Assembly (NCBI GenBank): GCA_003439945.1
Contig: QVRM01003914.1
Location: 1-64,000, forward strand
DNA length: 64,000 nt
Direction: 5' to 3'
Source of the DNA: Dermanyssus gallinae
Lineage: Eukaryota > Arthropoda > Arachnida > Mesostigmata > Dermanyssidae
Within the stretch, counting starts at the first letter, position 1, and the number at the start of each line of letters is the position of its first letter. Under the pieces are notes generated by a model, which did no database searches, was not told the origin of the DNA, and was given only the letters and a program-made list of their open reading frames with translations. This document shows, one piece after another, positions 34,587 to 44,603 of the stretch. The position numbers and the translations under genes are program-made.

Positions 34587-35440
34587 ATTTGATTGCTTGC
34601 TCCGATATATACACATTCTACAGAAGATTCTTATAATCTCGACATATGTGCCATTTTGTGCTAATTAAAACGGATGGGGTGAGTATACAGATTCCAATGA
34701 CTGGCATCGTTTTTGCGAGAATTACACTTTGATTAAATGCGTGAACTGCATAATAGACAATACCCGTCAAGTTCTCAAAAATATTTTGTCTGTACAGGAG
34801 AACGTCGGTGGAGATAGCACTACTTCTTCCACCCATATGGTAACTTTGTTGCTTCTTTAACTCACCGATGGCTTTTCCTTGAATACTTTTGTGCACTTAG
34901 GTGCCTTACATTTAGCAAACTCTCAGTATAGCGTTATATACAACCAGCGTTAATTTTACCGATGAAAGCTGTGCGCCAACTTTTCTAATGGCCTTCGCAT
35001 ATCTCCTTAGGATATCCACGCCCACTCTGTTCAGTGCCCCTTGTGTCATCGTTACAGACTCAGGTAAAAGGAAGAGAGGACCTGAAAAACAGTCTATCTC
35101 CCTCACAGTTTGCTAGATACATTGGTGTATAGTCTCTATATACAATTGCCATGGCGGCACCGATTAACGCACTAATTCTCGGCTAGAGCACGCACGACTC
35201 ATGGCAGAAGCCATTTTCTTGAGACGCAACTAGAAAAACGATACTTGAGATTCCAAATTCTCGGCACGGCGACATAATCTCCGATCACTCTGCAGTCTTT
35301 GTAAATTCAACTGCACTGCGAGTTAAGTCTTGTTTTGTCTCGCTCGAACCAGTCGTCTGTCAAGAAAAAAATATATATGTATATATGGTTTCCGCTATAT
35401 GTATATATATGCAACCGCTTGATGGTGGAAGGTCGAGACT

Positions 35441-35777
35441 TTAGGAAAACCTCATAAAATACTCGCGTTGTTCAAATGCAGTGGGTTGTTGCTGCTGCTG
35501 TTGTTGTGAGCGTAAAACAAGCCGGTCCACAATAAAAGGTGCCGCTTCATGATGATCACACACTTCGTCTTCGGCTGAGTCATCGTTTGCCGCGGCGGCT
35601 ATAGCAGGAACTTCGTGTGAGGACGGAGGCGTATCTTGGGCTGGGACACCAACGCCGAGCTCCACGTAATCCAGCTCGCTACATGCGCTTAGCTGTGCAT
35701 CTAGCCAGCCGCGAAGCGTCGCAAACGAAGGCCTCTCATAAGGATTATCGCGCCAGCACTCGAGCATAATAGCATAC
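35441..35777 (-). CDS. FGFR terminal exon: end of kinase and polyQ tail
   Basis: Begins with G completing Met, then [20 protein letters not shown]. The tail has LDYVELG, an acidic stretch and a run of Gln coded mostly by CAG/CAA, then a TAA stop (35441-35443). The tail diverges from vertebrate FGFRs, as is normal. Confidence 0.93.
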
Positions 35778-38700
35778 CTGCAAGTAAAATAGGTATATTA
35801 TATATAGTGATATAGTATGAAAATATACCTAAATACACGTATATATGAGTTGTCGCTTTAAAGAGTAAATGCGAAACGAGTAATAATGACGTATGAGCAT
35901 GCTTCAAACAAAAACTATGCTTCATTCAAAGCGCAGTGCTAGAGCGCCCCTTACATACGTTGTTGCTTTCTGAACTAACTAGTATATTTATTTATACAGG
36001 CGTTAATACAAATCGTCATATTAAGAATGGCAAAATTTAGTACATATCCAATTACGTTTCTTAAACGTTAAGTTAAATTTCTGCATGGTCTACTACGTTT
36101 TTTGCTATGCGTTGTAGATATGAATCACGTACTAGAAAATACAATATATTATATGGTCATGTTATATTTTATATAGTCAAACATAAAAAATAGCGATAAG
36201 CATTTCTTATTTTTTCATTCACGTACGCGTATAATGTTCATACATACATTTCATTGGAGCAATTGTTGGGTCGATCCATGCGTTTTCCGGATTTTAGGAA
36301 ATCGAAGAGATTCTCGATGTGCGCCATGGACGGATACGGGGTACCTCCAAGTGTCATGATCTCCCACAGCAGGACACCGAATGACCATCTGCGATGGTTC
36401 GGTGTGAGTGATCAGCAGAATCGCAGAATATGATATGTTTTCGTGACAAACACAGGTCAGGATCATCAATGAAAGCAGATAAGCAAAATATGAACAACGT
36501 GATGTTAGTAAACTTGGGTTTTTGAGAGGATCGCTCATAAAATTGAAAGTGAAACGGTTGTCTTTTCTTGGCGCAGGTGACTTGGCCGACAGTTTAAAAT
36601 CACAAAGTATATAAATATATATATCCTCTTAAACAGAACCGAGCTGCCAAGTTCAAGATCGAGCGTCACGCAACGGAAGAACGCGTATATATTATGAAAA
36701 TTTATCATAAAAATGAAAACTCTGTACGGGCATGCTTGTGAGAATACCACTGGTAAACGTATGCCGTAAGTTTTACAGGACAGGTTTAGTACGTGATGTG
36801 CCAAGCCGTAAAAGACCACGTAGCCTGTATCCGGCTAAATAAAATATCGCTGCTGTGGCTGACAGTATTGAACAATGCACGGAAGCATCGGTTCAACGAC
36901 TCACTCAACAGCCGGGTCTCTCGCGCACTTGCTGTATTTGAGGTTGGATCTAGCATTGTATTATAGATACAGCTGACACAAGAGCTCAAACATACAGAAG
37001 GTCGGGGGAGGCTAAATTTCGCTATTTGGGTTTTTGAAATGATGCAGCGTAATGCTGATTTTGCGAAGAGAATATTTCTTCTCCGACGAAGCCTATTTCC
37101 ATCTGAATGGAAGTATGAATAAATATTCGTGTCGTATCTGGGCACTCGATAGCCTTCACATTACTAACGAAGAGCTGTGTACTGCAGTGAACAGTATGTT
37201 AGATTGCCAAAATAAGCACAAAGACTTTGTATCAGAAGACTGAGATACTTACACATCACTCATCGATGTGTACACCTGCTCGAAAAGTGCCTCCGGAGCC
37301 ATCCATTTAACCGGTAGACGACCATTCGTCGTTTTGCGGTAGTACCCGTAGTCATGAAGGTCCCGAGCCAGGCCGAAGTCGGCGATCTTACAGATGGCAT
37401 TGTCGACAAGTAGAACGTTGCGTGCCGCTAGATCTCGATGGATACACTTCTTTGACGCGAGATACTGCATTCCACTGGCGATCTGGTACGCAAACGACGT
37501 GAGGTCCTTCAGCGAGAGCGCCTTCTGCTGAAGCTCGTCGCCACCGACAATTGGCTGAAGATAGCCGGCGGTGCGCCGATGGTGCCGCAAGTAGTCGCGG
37601 AGGTTACCATGAGACGCGTATTCAACAATGACATACAGCGGCCCATCCTGCGTGCAGCAGCCGAGCATGTTGATGATGTTAATGTGCTGGCCGATCGTCT
37701 TCATTACCTCCATTTCGGAGACGAGATCGACCATGTCGAGGTCGGTGTGGCCCTCTTTCAGCATTTTGACGGCGACAACCGTCGGCCCGGCCTTGTCCGA
37801 CGGCCTAATGCCGTACGCTTCGGCCTTCACCACCGTACCGAAGGCGCCCTCGCCCAGCGTCTCGCCAAGAACCAGCCGCTCCCTGGGAAACTCCCAGACA
37901 GGATCGCAGGGCAGTTCGTACTCGGAGAACGACTGCTGTTTGTCGGACATCGCCACGTAGGTAGGCTGGTGGGTGATCTTCACCTGGGGCGACAGCGAAC
38001 CGGACATACAGCCAGAGTCCTCAATGCCCTTGTTGACGTACTCGAGCGTGATGCGCTTCTTCACAACGTACACCTGCTGTTGGCGCAACAGCTGCATCTG
38101 GATCTGCTTGTTCTTCTGCGTCTTACCGGTGCGGCACGCGATGGCCAGCATGATCAGCGATACAAGCAAAATAGAGGCGCCGAAAATCACCACGATGAGC
38201 AGCGTCTGCTTCTTGCCCGAAATGGCTACTGGCTTCGGCCCGGGAAGTACGCGTAGATAGAGCTGATGAAATGCCGTCCCGGCGCTATTGCCCGCAATGC
38301 ATGCGTACGGCCCCTCGTCTTCCTCGCTAACATTTGTTAGCGTTAAATTTCCCGTATTCTGTAAGGGGAGAAGACAGACGGAGTTCACATGACCAGTACA
38401 GTAAAATATTCTTACTTTAAAATGTTTGTTTTAGAAAAAAGAATATATATATATATATATATATATACTATTCTTAACATGAAATATTTTGAATTACATT
38501 ACAATGAAAACCGGCTTAACATTTAGCCAGTGCCAAACGCGGGCCTATAAGGTGGCAAAGTTTTCTAATGCGGTGCTCCGTAAAGCATCGCTTCTGTATG
38601 ATACCGACGCTTTGATCATACATACGATATCAAAATGTGTTTGTCTAGTCTAACACAAATACCTAATTTTCGTCAACTTTCTTTTGTCAACGAGACATAC

Positions 38701-40723
38701 CGAAAGCACGGTGTGATTACCGCTCCCGAGCACTTTCACCCATGCCAAAAATGGCGTAAGGCTAGATTCGACCTGGCAATGAAAGCTGGTATTGTCACCG
38801 ACATAGACAGTCCGATTCTCCAGGTACTTTGAGTAGATCATTGGGCTTGCATTTGTCAGATCTGCAAGAGGCATAGCATTGGAAACAAAGATAATCACAA
38901 GAAATTAGTGAATAGTTAGTCATGACAGCATCTATAATGACGACAACGACGGCAACGTCAGCAATAACGATACGTTTGATAAATCCTATTCGTCTCGTTG
39001 TGCTGTATTATCGTTTAGTCCTCGACACCGTTTGACTTCGCCCGTTATACGACTCCAGTATACGCAAGCGTCTTTTCAGATTCATAAACACGCAGCTTGT
39101 AAAGTACCAGACCATCCGCGTAATGGATGACTTTATGAGTTCCGGTAGATCACTGAGCACTGGGATTAGGTAATCGTACTGTGGATAGGCTGTTGTTTGC
39201 AGGAACTATTGGTGTTTAGAGCTTACATTTATATTCCTAATAGAAATTCACCCATAATAGAAATCCGTCAACTAGAGTGACGTAGTTTGCTTTAAGAACA
39301 ACCAATATGAGGCCCATAATTCGGCCCACTCCTGCTGATACAAGTTTGTCTTCAGACCGTGTCAAACACCGCTTTGTAGTCAAAAAATACTGCATACAGC
39401 GATTGTGGTTTGACTCTTACAGAAATATTGATGTCATTTAGAAGAGTACGCGATGCCGTTACAGTTGACGTTCGCGTCAAATTGAGGTAAAATTCTAGGC
39501 GCCGCGCTAGTATGATCGACACAACCTTATAAATACAGGTTTCGCGCAAGGAGGATGCACGAAGCGGATCGTCCTTGCCTTCTGAAATAATTTTCTATAA
39601 GCACTTTGACCAGGGAATACTACTGTTCTCAAGCATATGCTAAAGAGTGCCGCCCACAGCCACATTATAAGAACTGCCCTCTTAACGTGCCATTCGAACA
39701 AGATCGGAACCAAACGCTTTATTATTCGTCAGCATCTATGTAGAGCCTTGAAACTCCACGAGAGAGAAGAAAGCATCTGGCTGCTTAGATTCATTTTTAT
39801 TTATTACTATCATTATCTGAAAGTTCACAAGAGCGAATAGTGTTATACGGCACACTGTCCGTCATCGTAAAAATTCGAATGAAATGCTGCCGTAGAATTT
39901 AAGGTGTCCGGGAGCAATAAAGGAAAGCTAGGCTCGCTTTTCAGCACACAGTGAGGTTCAAGCGCAGCCTTTCTGATCATATTGACCTCCTCGTTCATAG
40001 CGACACGGCTTTCTTTAAACCTATCAGTTGGCGATCGTCGGTGTCGGCAATGAAGGTCCCTCGTCAGATTTTTTTTAAATACGCCAACAGCAATTCAGGG
40101 CGGCGTTGCGTGAGCGAGCTGACAACCAACTCGCAGACATCGTACGCAGTAGATGAGTAATGACAGTGCCGTTAGGTTGGGTGTCCGACTGTCTCTCGAT
40201 CGCCATAAGATAGATGACAGAGAGCCGTTTCTAGGCGGCCTGGAAGAGAGACCAGCGTTGGCCTCGGCCAGGGTCGCTGGGCTCTATGCGAGACACTAGA
40301 AACTGCCTCTAGTCAGCCGGTGATGCCGGCGTTGCTATAAAAAACAAACGCGGCCTCGCTTTTTTCTATATTCATTCGTTTGTTCATCCCTCCTCCATAT
40401 ATCAGTCTGCCTGTATTTCTGATGTTCGCTCTATCTCTCGTAGCCTCGATGCGTCTTGAGCGCATGCCTAACAACAACAAGCGGCAGCGGCAGCAGCAGC
40501 AGCAGCAGTTACGACTATGGCCAGACCGCAACTGTTCTTCGGTGGGTGCCACCCGACCTCAAGAACAACAGCTGCCGGTACTGGTGAGATCGTGCAGATG
40601 TTGCAGCTGTGGCTTCTAATGCTGCAGACGCTACTCAAGGCTTTACACCGGCTTCGATCGGCCAATTGGGGCGTGACCGCAGAGTGTGTTGATATAATGA
40701 CAGACCCAGGGAGGGAGAGATGG

Positions 40724-40767
<44 letters not shown>

Positions 40768-41618
40768 TACGTGCATGTATATATATATATATATATATAT
40801 ATCAGCATACGTGCATGTACTCGTATAAAAAGCTCAAACGATAAACAACATTCATGAACGTTTCGCAGAACATAGTGAAGGTCGTATACTGTACGATTTT
40901 TGCGTACGATCGAGGAAGCGAACAACGAAGGCTACACGGTGGTCGTGGTGGTGGTGGTGATGATGAGAAAAGCGCTAACGATAACGGTTATGCTGAAACA
41001 AACTCAACTGGAACGGTTTCACTGCTAGACGCGTCCGAAGCCCTGAGAGGCTCGTGGCTCGACAAGATACTGTTGATCTCTGTCACACGACTGTTGATCT
41101 CTGTCCTGTTTAACGCATGGACATTGTCCCATAATGCATATCAATCAGGCACCACTTTCCTAATATCTCCTTGTGCTGAAACTGTGTAGAGGAACTTACC
41201 GCTAACTTCAACTTCGAAGTTATGACTGACAGAACCATATTTGTTCGCTGCGACGCAGGTGTAATTAGCTTCGTCGTGTTTCGTTATGGATTTAATCACC
41301 ATAATCGGGCCCTTAATCCTCACCTAGAATTAATTTCCGCACGCAAGCACATGTCTCTATGACGGCTCCTTCGATACTAGATATATATATGTATGCTTTC
41401 ATAGTGCCCTCACCAAAACAACTCCCAATTATATAGTGAATTATATAGCGTACATGCTTATAAGACACAAATCCAAAATGCTGGCTGATAAACTTCTAAT
41501 ACGCTACACATGCACGTGCATACCTAAATACAAACTCGTTGTCTAATCAGCACATGTTTATACTTAAAAATTATATATATATGTGTGTGTGTGTATTACT
41601 GTTTGCAGATCACTGCTT

Positions 41619-41663
<45 letters not shown>

Positions 41664-41704
41664 TATATGTGTGTGTATTACTGTTTGTAGATCACTTCTT
41701 GGAC

Positions 41705-41758
<54 letters not shown>

Positions 41759-42984
41759 GTCAGAACGCAAACTATACATAGAACATACTTAGGCAAGCAG
41801 CGTATGTTTTCGAAGCACAGACTACAAACATAAACGGCCCCACAGCGGCTCAACAACGTATATCATTATCGTCCGCGTTGGATTTGCATGACTGGTGCGC
41901 GACGGCTGGCGCCCACAGGGCTGGTGCGTATTCATGAATTCAGTTATTCCCTTCTGCACTCTTTTCCTCGCTATTACCGCCCATCCATCTGGCGCCAGCA
42001 GCAGCACCAGCAGCATAAAAAACGACGCTTGGTCTTCATGCATGCTCTGGCGGTGGCTGCTTTCCACTGACTTTCTTCCTTTGAAAAAAAAAACTGTGTT
42101 CGATGTTGTGTTCATTCTATTTTTACCACGACGCGATCCGATGCGCACGAAATGCAATGCGCGCTATTAGCTGGCCCTCTGGCCGTTCCCCAATAGACAG
42201 ACAGACATACAGACAGACCCGTCGAGCAGTTGATCCAGGACCAACAGACAATCTTCTTGGATTCGGGACCATCAGGAGTAGATAGGTTCAGACAACATCC
42301 GACAGGTTTGAAAATCAAGCTGAGATCGATGCGTAGAGTCGATAATAGTGTCTTAGAAACCACAGCCATAGTTGTTGGTGCTGCTGCTGGCGGTGGTGAC
42401 CGGAGAATAAGCTTAGTTTTTATTGAGCTCCCTTTTGCCAAAAACGCTGTCTGTACGGGCTATTGTTTTTTAATCAGCTGCAGCTGATGGATGATGATAC
42501 AACTAATGCGAACGGCTCACTGAAAAGCGGCAGTCGAAACGGTTTGCTAGCTGGCGTTTTTGAACCGAGGATTGAAGAGGAGAGCTACGACGTCGCATCG
42601 TCTAGATGGTGATGGAGTTCGACCGCTTTGACAGATCGCGGCTGGCTGCCTAAGGTTTACTGCTGAGCTATCGCCGAGCTGCAGCCAACGGGAGCGGTGC
42701 GGGGTTTAGTTCTACCGAAAGTGGCCTGGTTCAAGGCGAACGTATTCTGCCTGGCCGCTTAGGTGTCAGTTACCATAAAACAGCTGCGCGTAGCCAACAC
42801 TTCACTGTAATTTCTAGTAATGCGGTCTAAATTGCCAATAATATAGTACGTCGATTAAATCGTGTACGACAAGGATTTAATAAGCATACGTGAACGGATA
42901 TTGGACAAGGTATCGCGACGAAATTTAGATACGGTTATCAATACTTGAAAGGCATTTAAGCGCGATAATCTTAATAGTGAATGC

Positions 42985-43017
<33 letters not shown>

Positions 43018-43148
43018 TAGGAGCACGTTCTATCGCGAAAAGATGATACATGCAAACAGGCAATAAGAGCATTAACTTATGAACTGCTTAATTTGTTTTA
43101 AATTAGCACCAATAAAGCCTTAACGCCGCTTCTAATGGTTTGACATTG

Positions 43149-43202
<54 letters not shown>

Positions 43203-43426
43203 CTGGCTAAAGAAGACTTACAGCTCGGTTGAAGTATCGCGTGAAATTTTCGACGCCATCCCGGCTCCAGGTGTAGTTCGCGGCGTTGGTGGCCGTGCAG
43301 TTAAGACGGAGATCCTGGCCGACGGTGATCACCTCGAGCGGGAGCAGCCACCGCACGAACTGCGGAGCCGCTGTCGGGGCCGACCTAACACCGGCCCAGT
43401 CCACGTCGTGGCTGTCCTTGTCGTCC
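35441..43426 (-). CDS. Fibroblast growth factor receptor (receptor tyrosine kinase), nearly complete
   Basis: Cell-surface receptor for FGF ligands; dimerises and phosphorylates itself to drive Ras/MAPK signalling. Model on the - strand, 5' to 3': 43426-43222, 41323-41200, 38861-38701, 38358-37253, 36388-36248, 35777-35441. All introns GT..AG, phases compatible; 690 residues from these exons. Order: acidic stretch DDKDSHDVD, Ig domain 2 (Cys in LRLNC and NYTC), Ig domain 3 (Cys in SFHC and YAC), transmembrane segment ([19 protein letters not shown]), juxtamembrane, kinase. Kinase: [15 protein letters not shown] (Lys 37765-37767), [11 protein letters not shown], activation loop [46 protein letters not shown] and the double Tyr are FGFR marks. 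Only two Ig domains, as in Drosophila Heartless. The start codon is uncertain. No break was seen in the exons listed. Confidence 0.93.
36248..36388 (-). CDS. FGFR exon: kinase C-lobe part
   Basis: Encodes [19 protein letters not shown] then [17 protein letters not shown]. Acceptor CGCAG|A completes the Val codon of DVWSFG; donor GAAAT|GTATGT, phase 2. Confidence 0.94.
37253..38358 (-). CDS. FGFR large exon: end of Ig3, transmembrane, juxtamembrane, most of the kinase
   Basis: A single 1106-nt exon runs from [20 protein letters not shown] through the membrane segment and the kinase to SMSDV. ATP site GEGAFG and VAVKML; catalytic Asp of HRD at 37432-37434; DFG Asp at 37378-37380; activation-loop YYRKT. 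The kinase insert is short ([18 protein letters not shown]). Acceptor CTTACAG|AAT; donor GATGT|GTAAGT, phase 2. Confidence 0.95.
38444..38467. repeat. (TA)n microsatellite in an FGFR intron
   Basis: About 24 bp of (TA)n, 86 bp upstream of the large exon's acceptor. Confidence 0.9.
38701..38861 (-). CDS. FGFR exon: first half of Ig domain 3
   Basis: Acceptor CTTGCAG|AT completes an Asp codon. Encodes [31 protein letters not shown] and [14 protein letters not shown] with several N-glycosylation sites. Donor TCG|GTATGT, phase 0. Confidence 0.92.
39350..39720 (-). pseudogene. Degraded LINE reverse-transcriptase fragment in an FGFR intron
   Basis: The - strand reads [14 protein letters not shown] then [18 protein letters not shown], like 'KGDP..P.NYRGISL.....YKI...IL..RL' of LINE RTs, and farther on [16 protein letters not shown], like 'LYAVFIDFKAAFDTV'. 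Frameshifts separate the pieces. Clade not assigned; too short and worn. Confidence 0.6.
40730..40820. repeat. (TA)n tracts with duplicated 15-mer
   Basis: (TA)n at 40730-40764 and 40779-40802, each followed by GCATACGTGCATGTA. Confidence 0.9.
41200..41323 (-). CDS. FGFR exon: second half of Ig domain 2
   Basis: [20 protein letters not shown], then [20 protein letters not shown]. Acceptor TTCTAG|GTG, donor AGCG|GTAAGT, phase 1. Confidence 0.92.
41571..41752. repeat. Tandem duplication with (TA)n and (GT)n
   Basis: Two copies of (TA)n-(TG)n-TATTACTGTTTGYAGATCAC, at about 41571-41632 and 41657-41709, separated and followed by (TA)n tracts. Confidence 0.9.
42985..43018. repeat. (TA)n microsatellite in an FGFR intron
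   Basis: About 34 bp of (TA)n with one AA interruption. Confidence 0.93.
43152..43201. repeat. (TA)n microsatellite next to the FGFR Ig2 exon
   Basis: About 50 bp of (TA)n, 20 bp from the exon's donor. Confidence 0.95.
43222..43426 (-). CDS. FGFR exon: acidic stretch and first half of Ig domain 2
   Basis: Acceptor with a good pyrimidine tract (CTGTTCCTCGTAG|G); begins at the third base of a codon. Encodes [37 protein letters not shown] and [16 protein letters not shown] with N-glycosylation sites. Donor GCT|GTAAGT, phase 0. Confidence 0.82.
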
Positions 43427-43516
43427 CTACGAGGAACAGCAACAGGGCGGCGGCAACCAGGTCGGGCGCCGGCGTGGGCGGCGAATCCGTCGCGTCCGCT
43501 ACGCCGCCCAGCGACG

Positions 43517-43631
43517 GCATCACAACGACGACCAAAACGACGACAACCACAACAAACGCGGTGATACCGGTTCTGCCGCCCCCGCTCCCACCGCTATTGC
43601 CACGACCGGACGAAAGGCGCGCGAACGCCAT
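43517..43631 (-). CDS. Candidate FGFR signal-peptide exon
   Basis: ATG at 43631 in a good context (A at -3, G at +4) opens a frame with a basic, Gly/Ser-rich start, a run of Val/Leu (TAFVVVVVVLVVVVMP) and then SLGGVADA, a plausible cleavage site. Its frame differs from that of the Ig exon beginning at 43426. An 89-bp GT..AG intron (43515-43427) from MP would restore phase, but the donor (CC|GTCGCT) is weak. Otherwise there is a one-base assembly error, or the true start lies farther upstream. Confidence 0.4.
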
Positions 43632-43852
43632 GATCGTGCCGCTATGGCGGCTCTTTGCCACTCCCGTTACGCTGCTATTCCTGCAAGAGGACAGAGAGAG
43701 GTCAAAACAGCAGGACAGACGTCAGATAAATAATCATTAGTGCAGATTCTGCTTACGATGCGCTAGTTCAAATCGGATTGAAAATCGGTCTGGGGGTTAA
43801 AAAGCGCACTATAAATGCCACGCCGCCTCTATGCGATAATTACTAACCTAAG

Positions 43853-43854
<2 letters not shown>

Positions 43855-43891
<37 letters not shown>

Positions 43892-44175
43892 GGAGAGAGA
43901 GAAATATACATATATATCTTTGTCCGAATGGACTATATTCGTCGCCGGCTCTTGACGACAAATTTAGAGTCATTCTCCATAAGATATGGTCATGTTAACA
44001 GTTTCAAAAAGGCCACGAAAGTGCGTAAACGATAACACGACATGGTGCACAGTACGCTCAAATCGTGTACCTGATACAATAAGGCATAGCTATTCTAGTT
44101 TAAACACTTCTTTTGGTAGGCAACTGCTTACGCGTATATATATATATATATATATATTATATTATATATAAATAT
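43855..44175. repeat. (TA)n microsatellites
   Basis: Tracts at 43855-43888 (followed by a GA-rich run) and about 44135-44175. Confidence 0.93.
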
Positions 44176-44482
44176 ATCCTAAACAATATGGGTTGGCGAT
44201 ATTCATATCATCAGAGATGATAAAGTCTGAGTCGTCTCCCTGGCAATCTTAAAAATGCCATATAGATGGGCTAACAATAACACGCTGTAATAGACAAGAT
44301 CAAAATATTTTGGTTTTTCCACTTCGTGTGTTTGGGAAACAACTGCCCGCACACAAACGTTCCACTGCTGTATAAGCTATCGCCCTGAGATACGCCGACT
44401 TTAACTATTACAACTAGTAGAGCTACCTCAGGAAGGAAAACTACAGGCAAACGAAAGCACGGCTAAGGCTTAGTTCGAACCT

Positions 44483-44603
44483 TGTAACCGGCATCTTCGG
44501 AGATAGTTTGGTCGCCGATATTGTACCACGCGACGGTTAAGTCCCCCCCCTCCGGGAAGAAGCGTCTCTCCTGCTCGAAGAATGTCATTGTCTCCAGATG
44601 ACA
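44483..44603 (-). CDS. Possible orphan exon, Ig-like in appearance
   Basis: On the - strand an open frame reads TFFEQERRFFPEGGDLTVAW then YNIGDQTISEDAGYKVR. The codons look protein-coding, and the 'LTVAWY..G..ISED..YKV' pattern resembles the C-C' strands of an Ig domain. A possible acceptor is TTCGAGCAG|GAG. No good donor was found (GTTCGA only). It lies upstream of the FGFR Ig2 exon on the same strand, so it could be part of a first Ig domain. It could equally be chance. An eight-G run in the middle is a likely place for sequence error. Confidence 0.25.

Larger units (their letters stand above)
32961..35440. other. Region between the LINE block and the FGFR stop codon
   Basis: No gene recognised. 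Presumed FGFR 3' UTR lies at the right end. Contains the 33388-33436 tandem repeat, the 33963-34038 inverted repeat, and (TA)n at 34040-34094 and 34550-34584. Confidence 0.6.

Noticed and set aside
37579..38256. 225-residue open frame on the + strand over the FGFR kinase exon
   Set aside because: It is antisense to a conserved kinase exon, and has no domain; GC-rich coding DNA often leaves such mirror frames.
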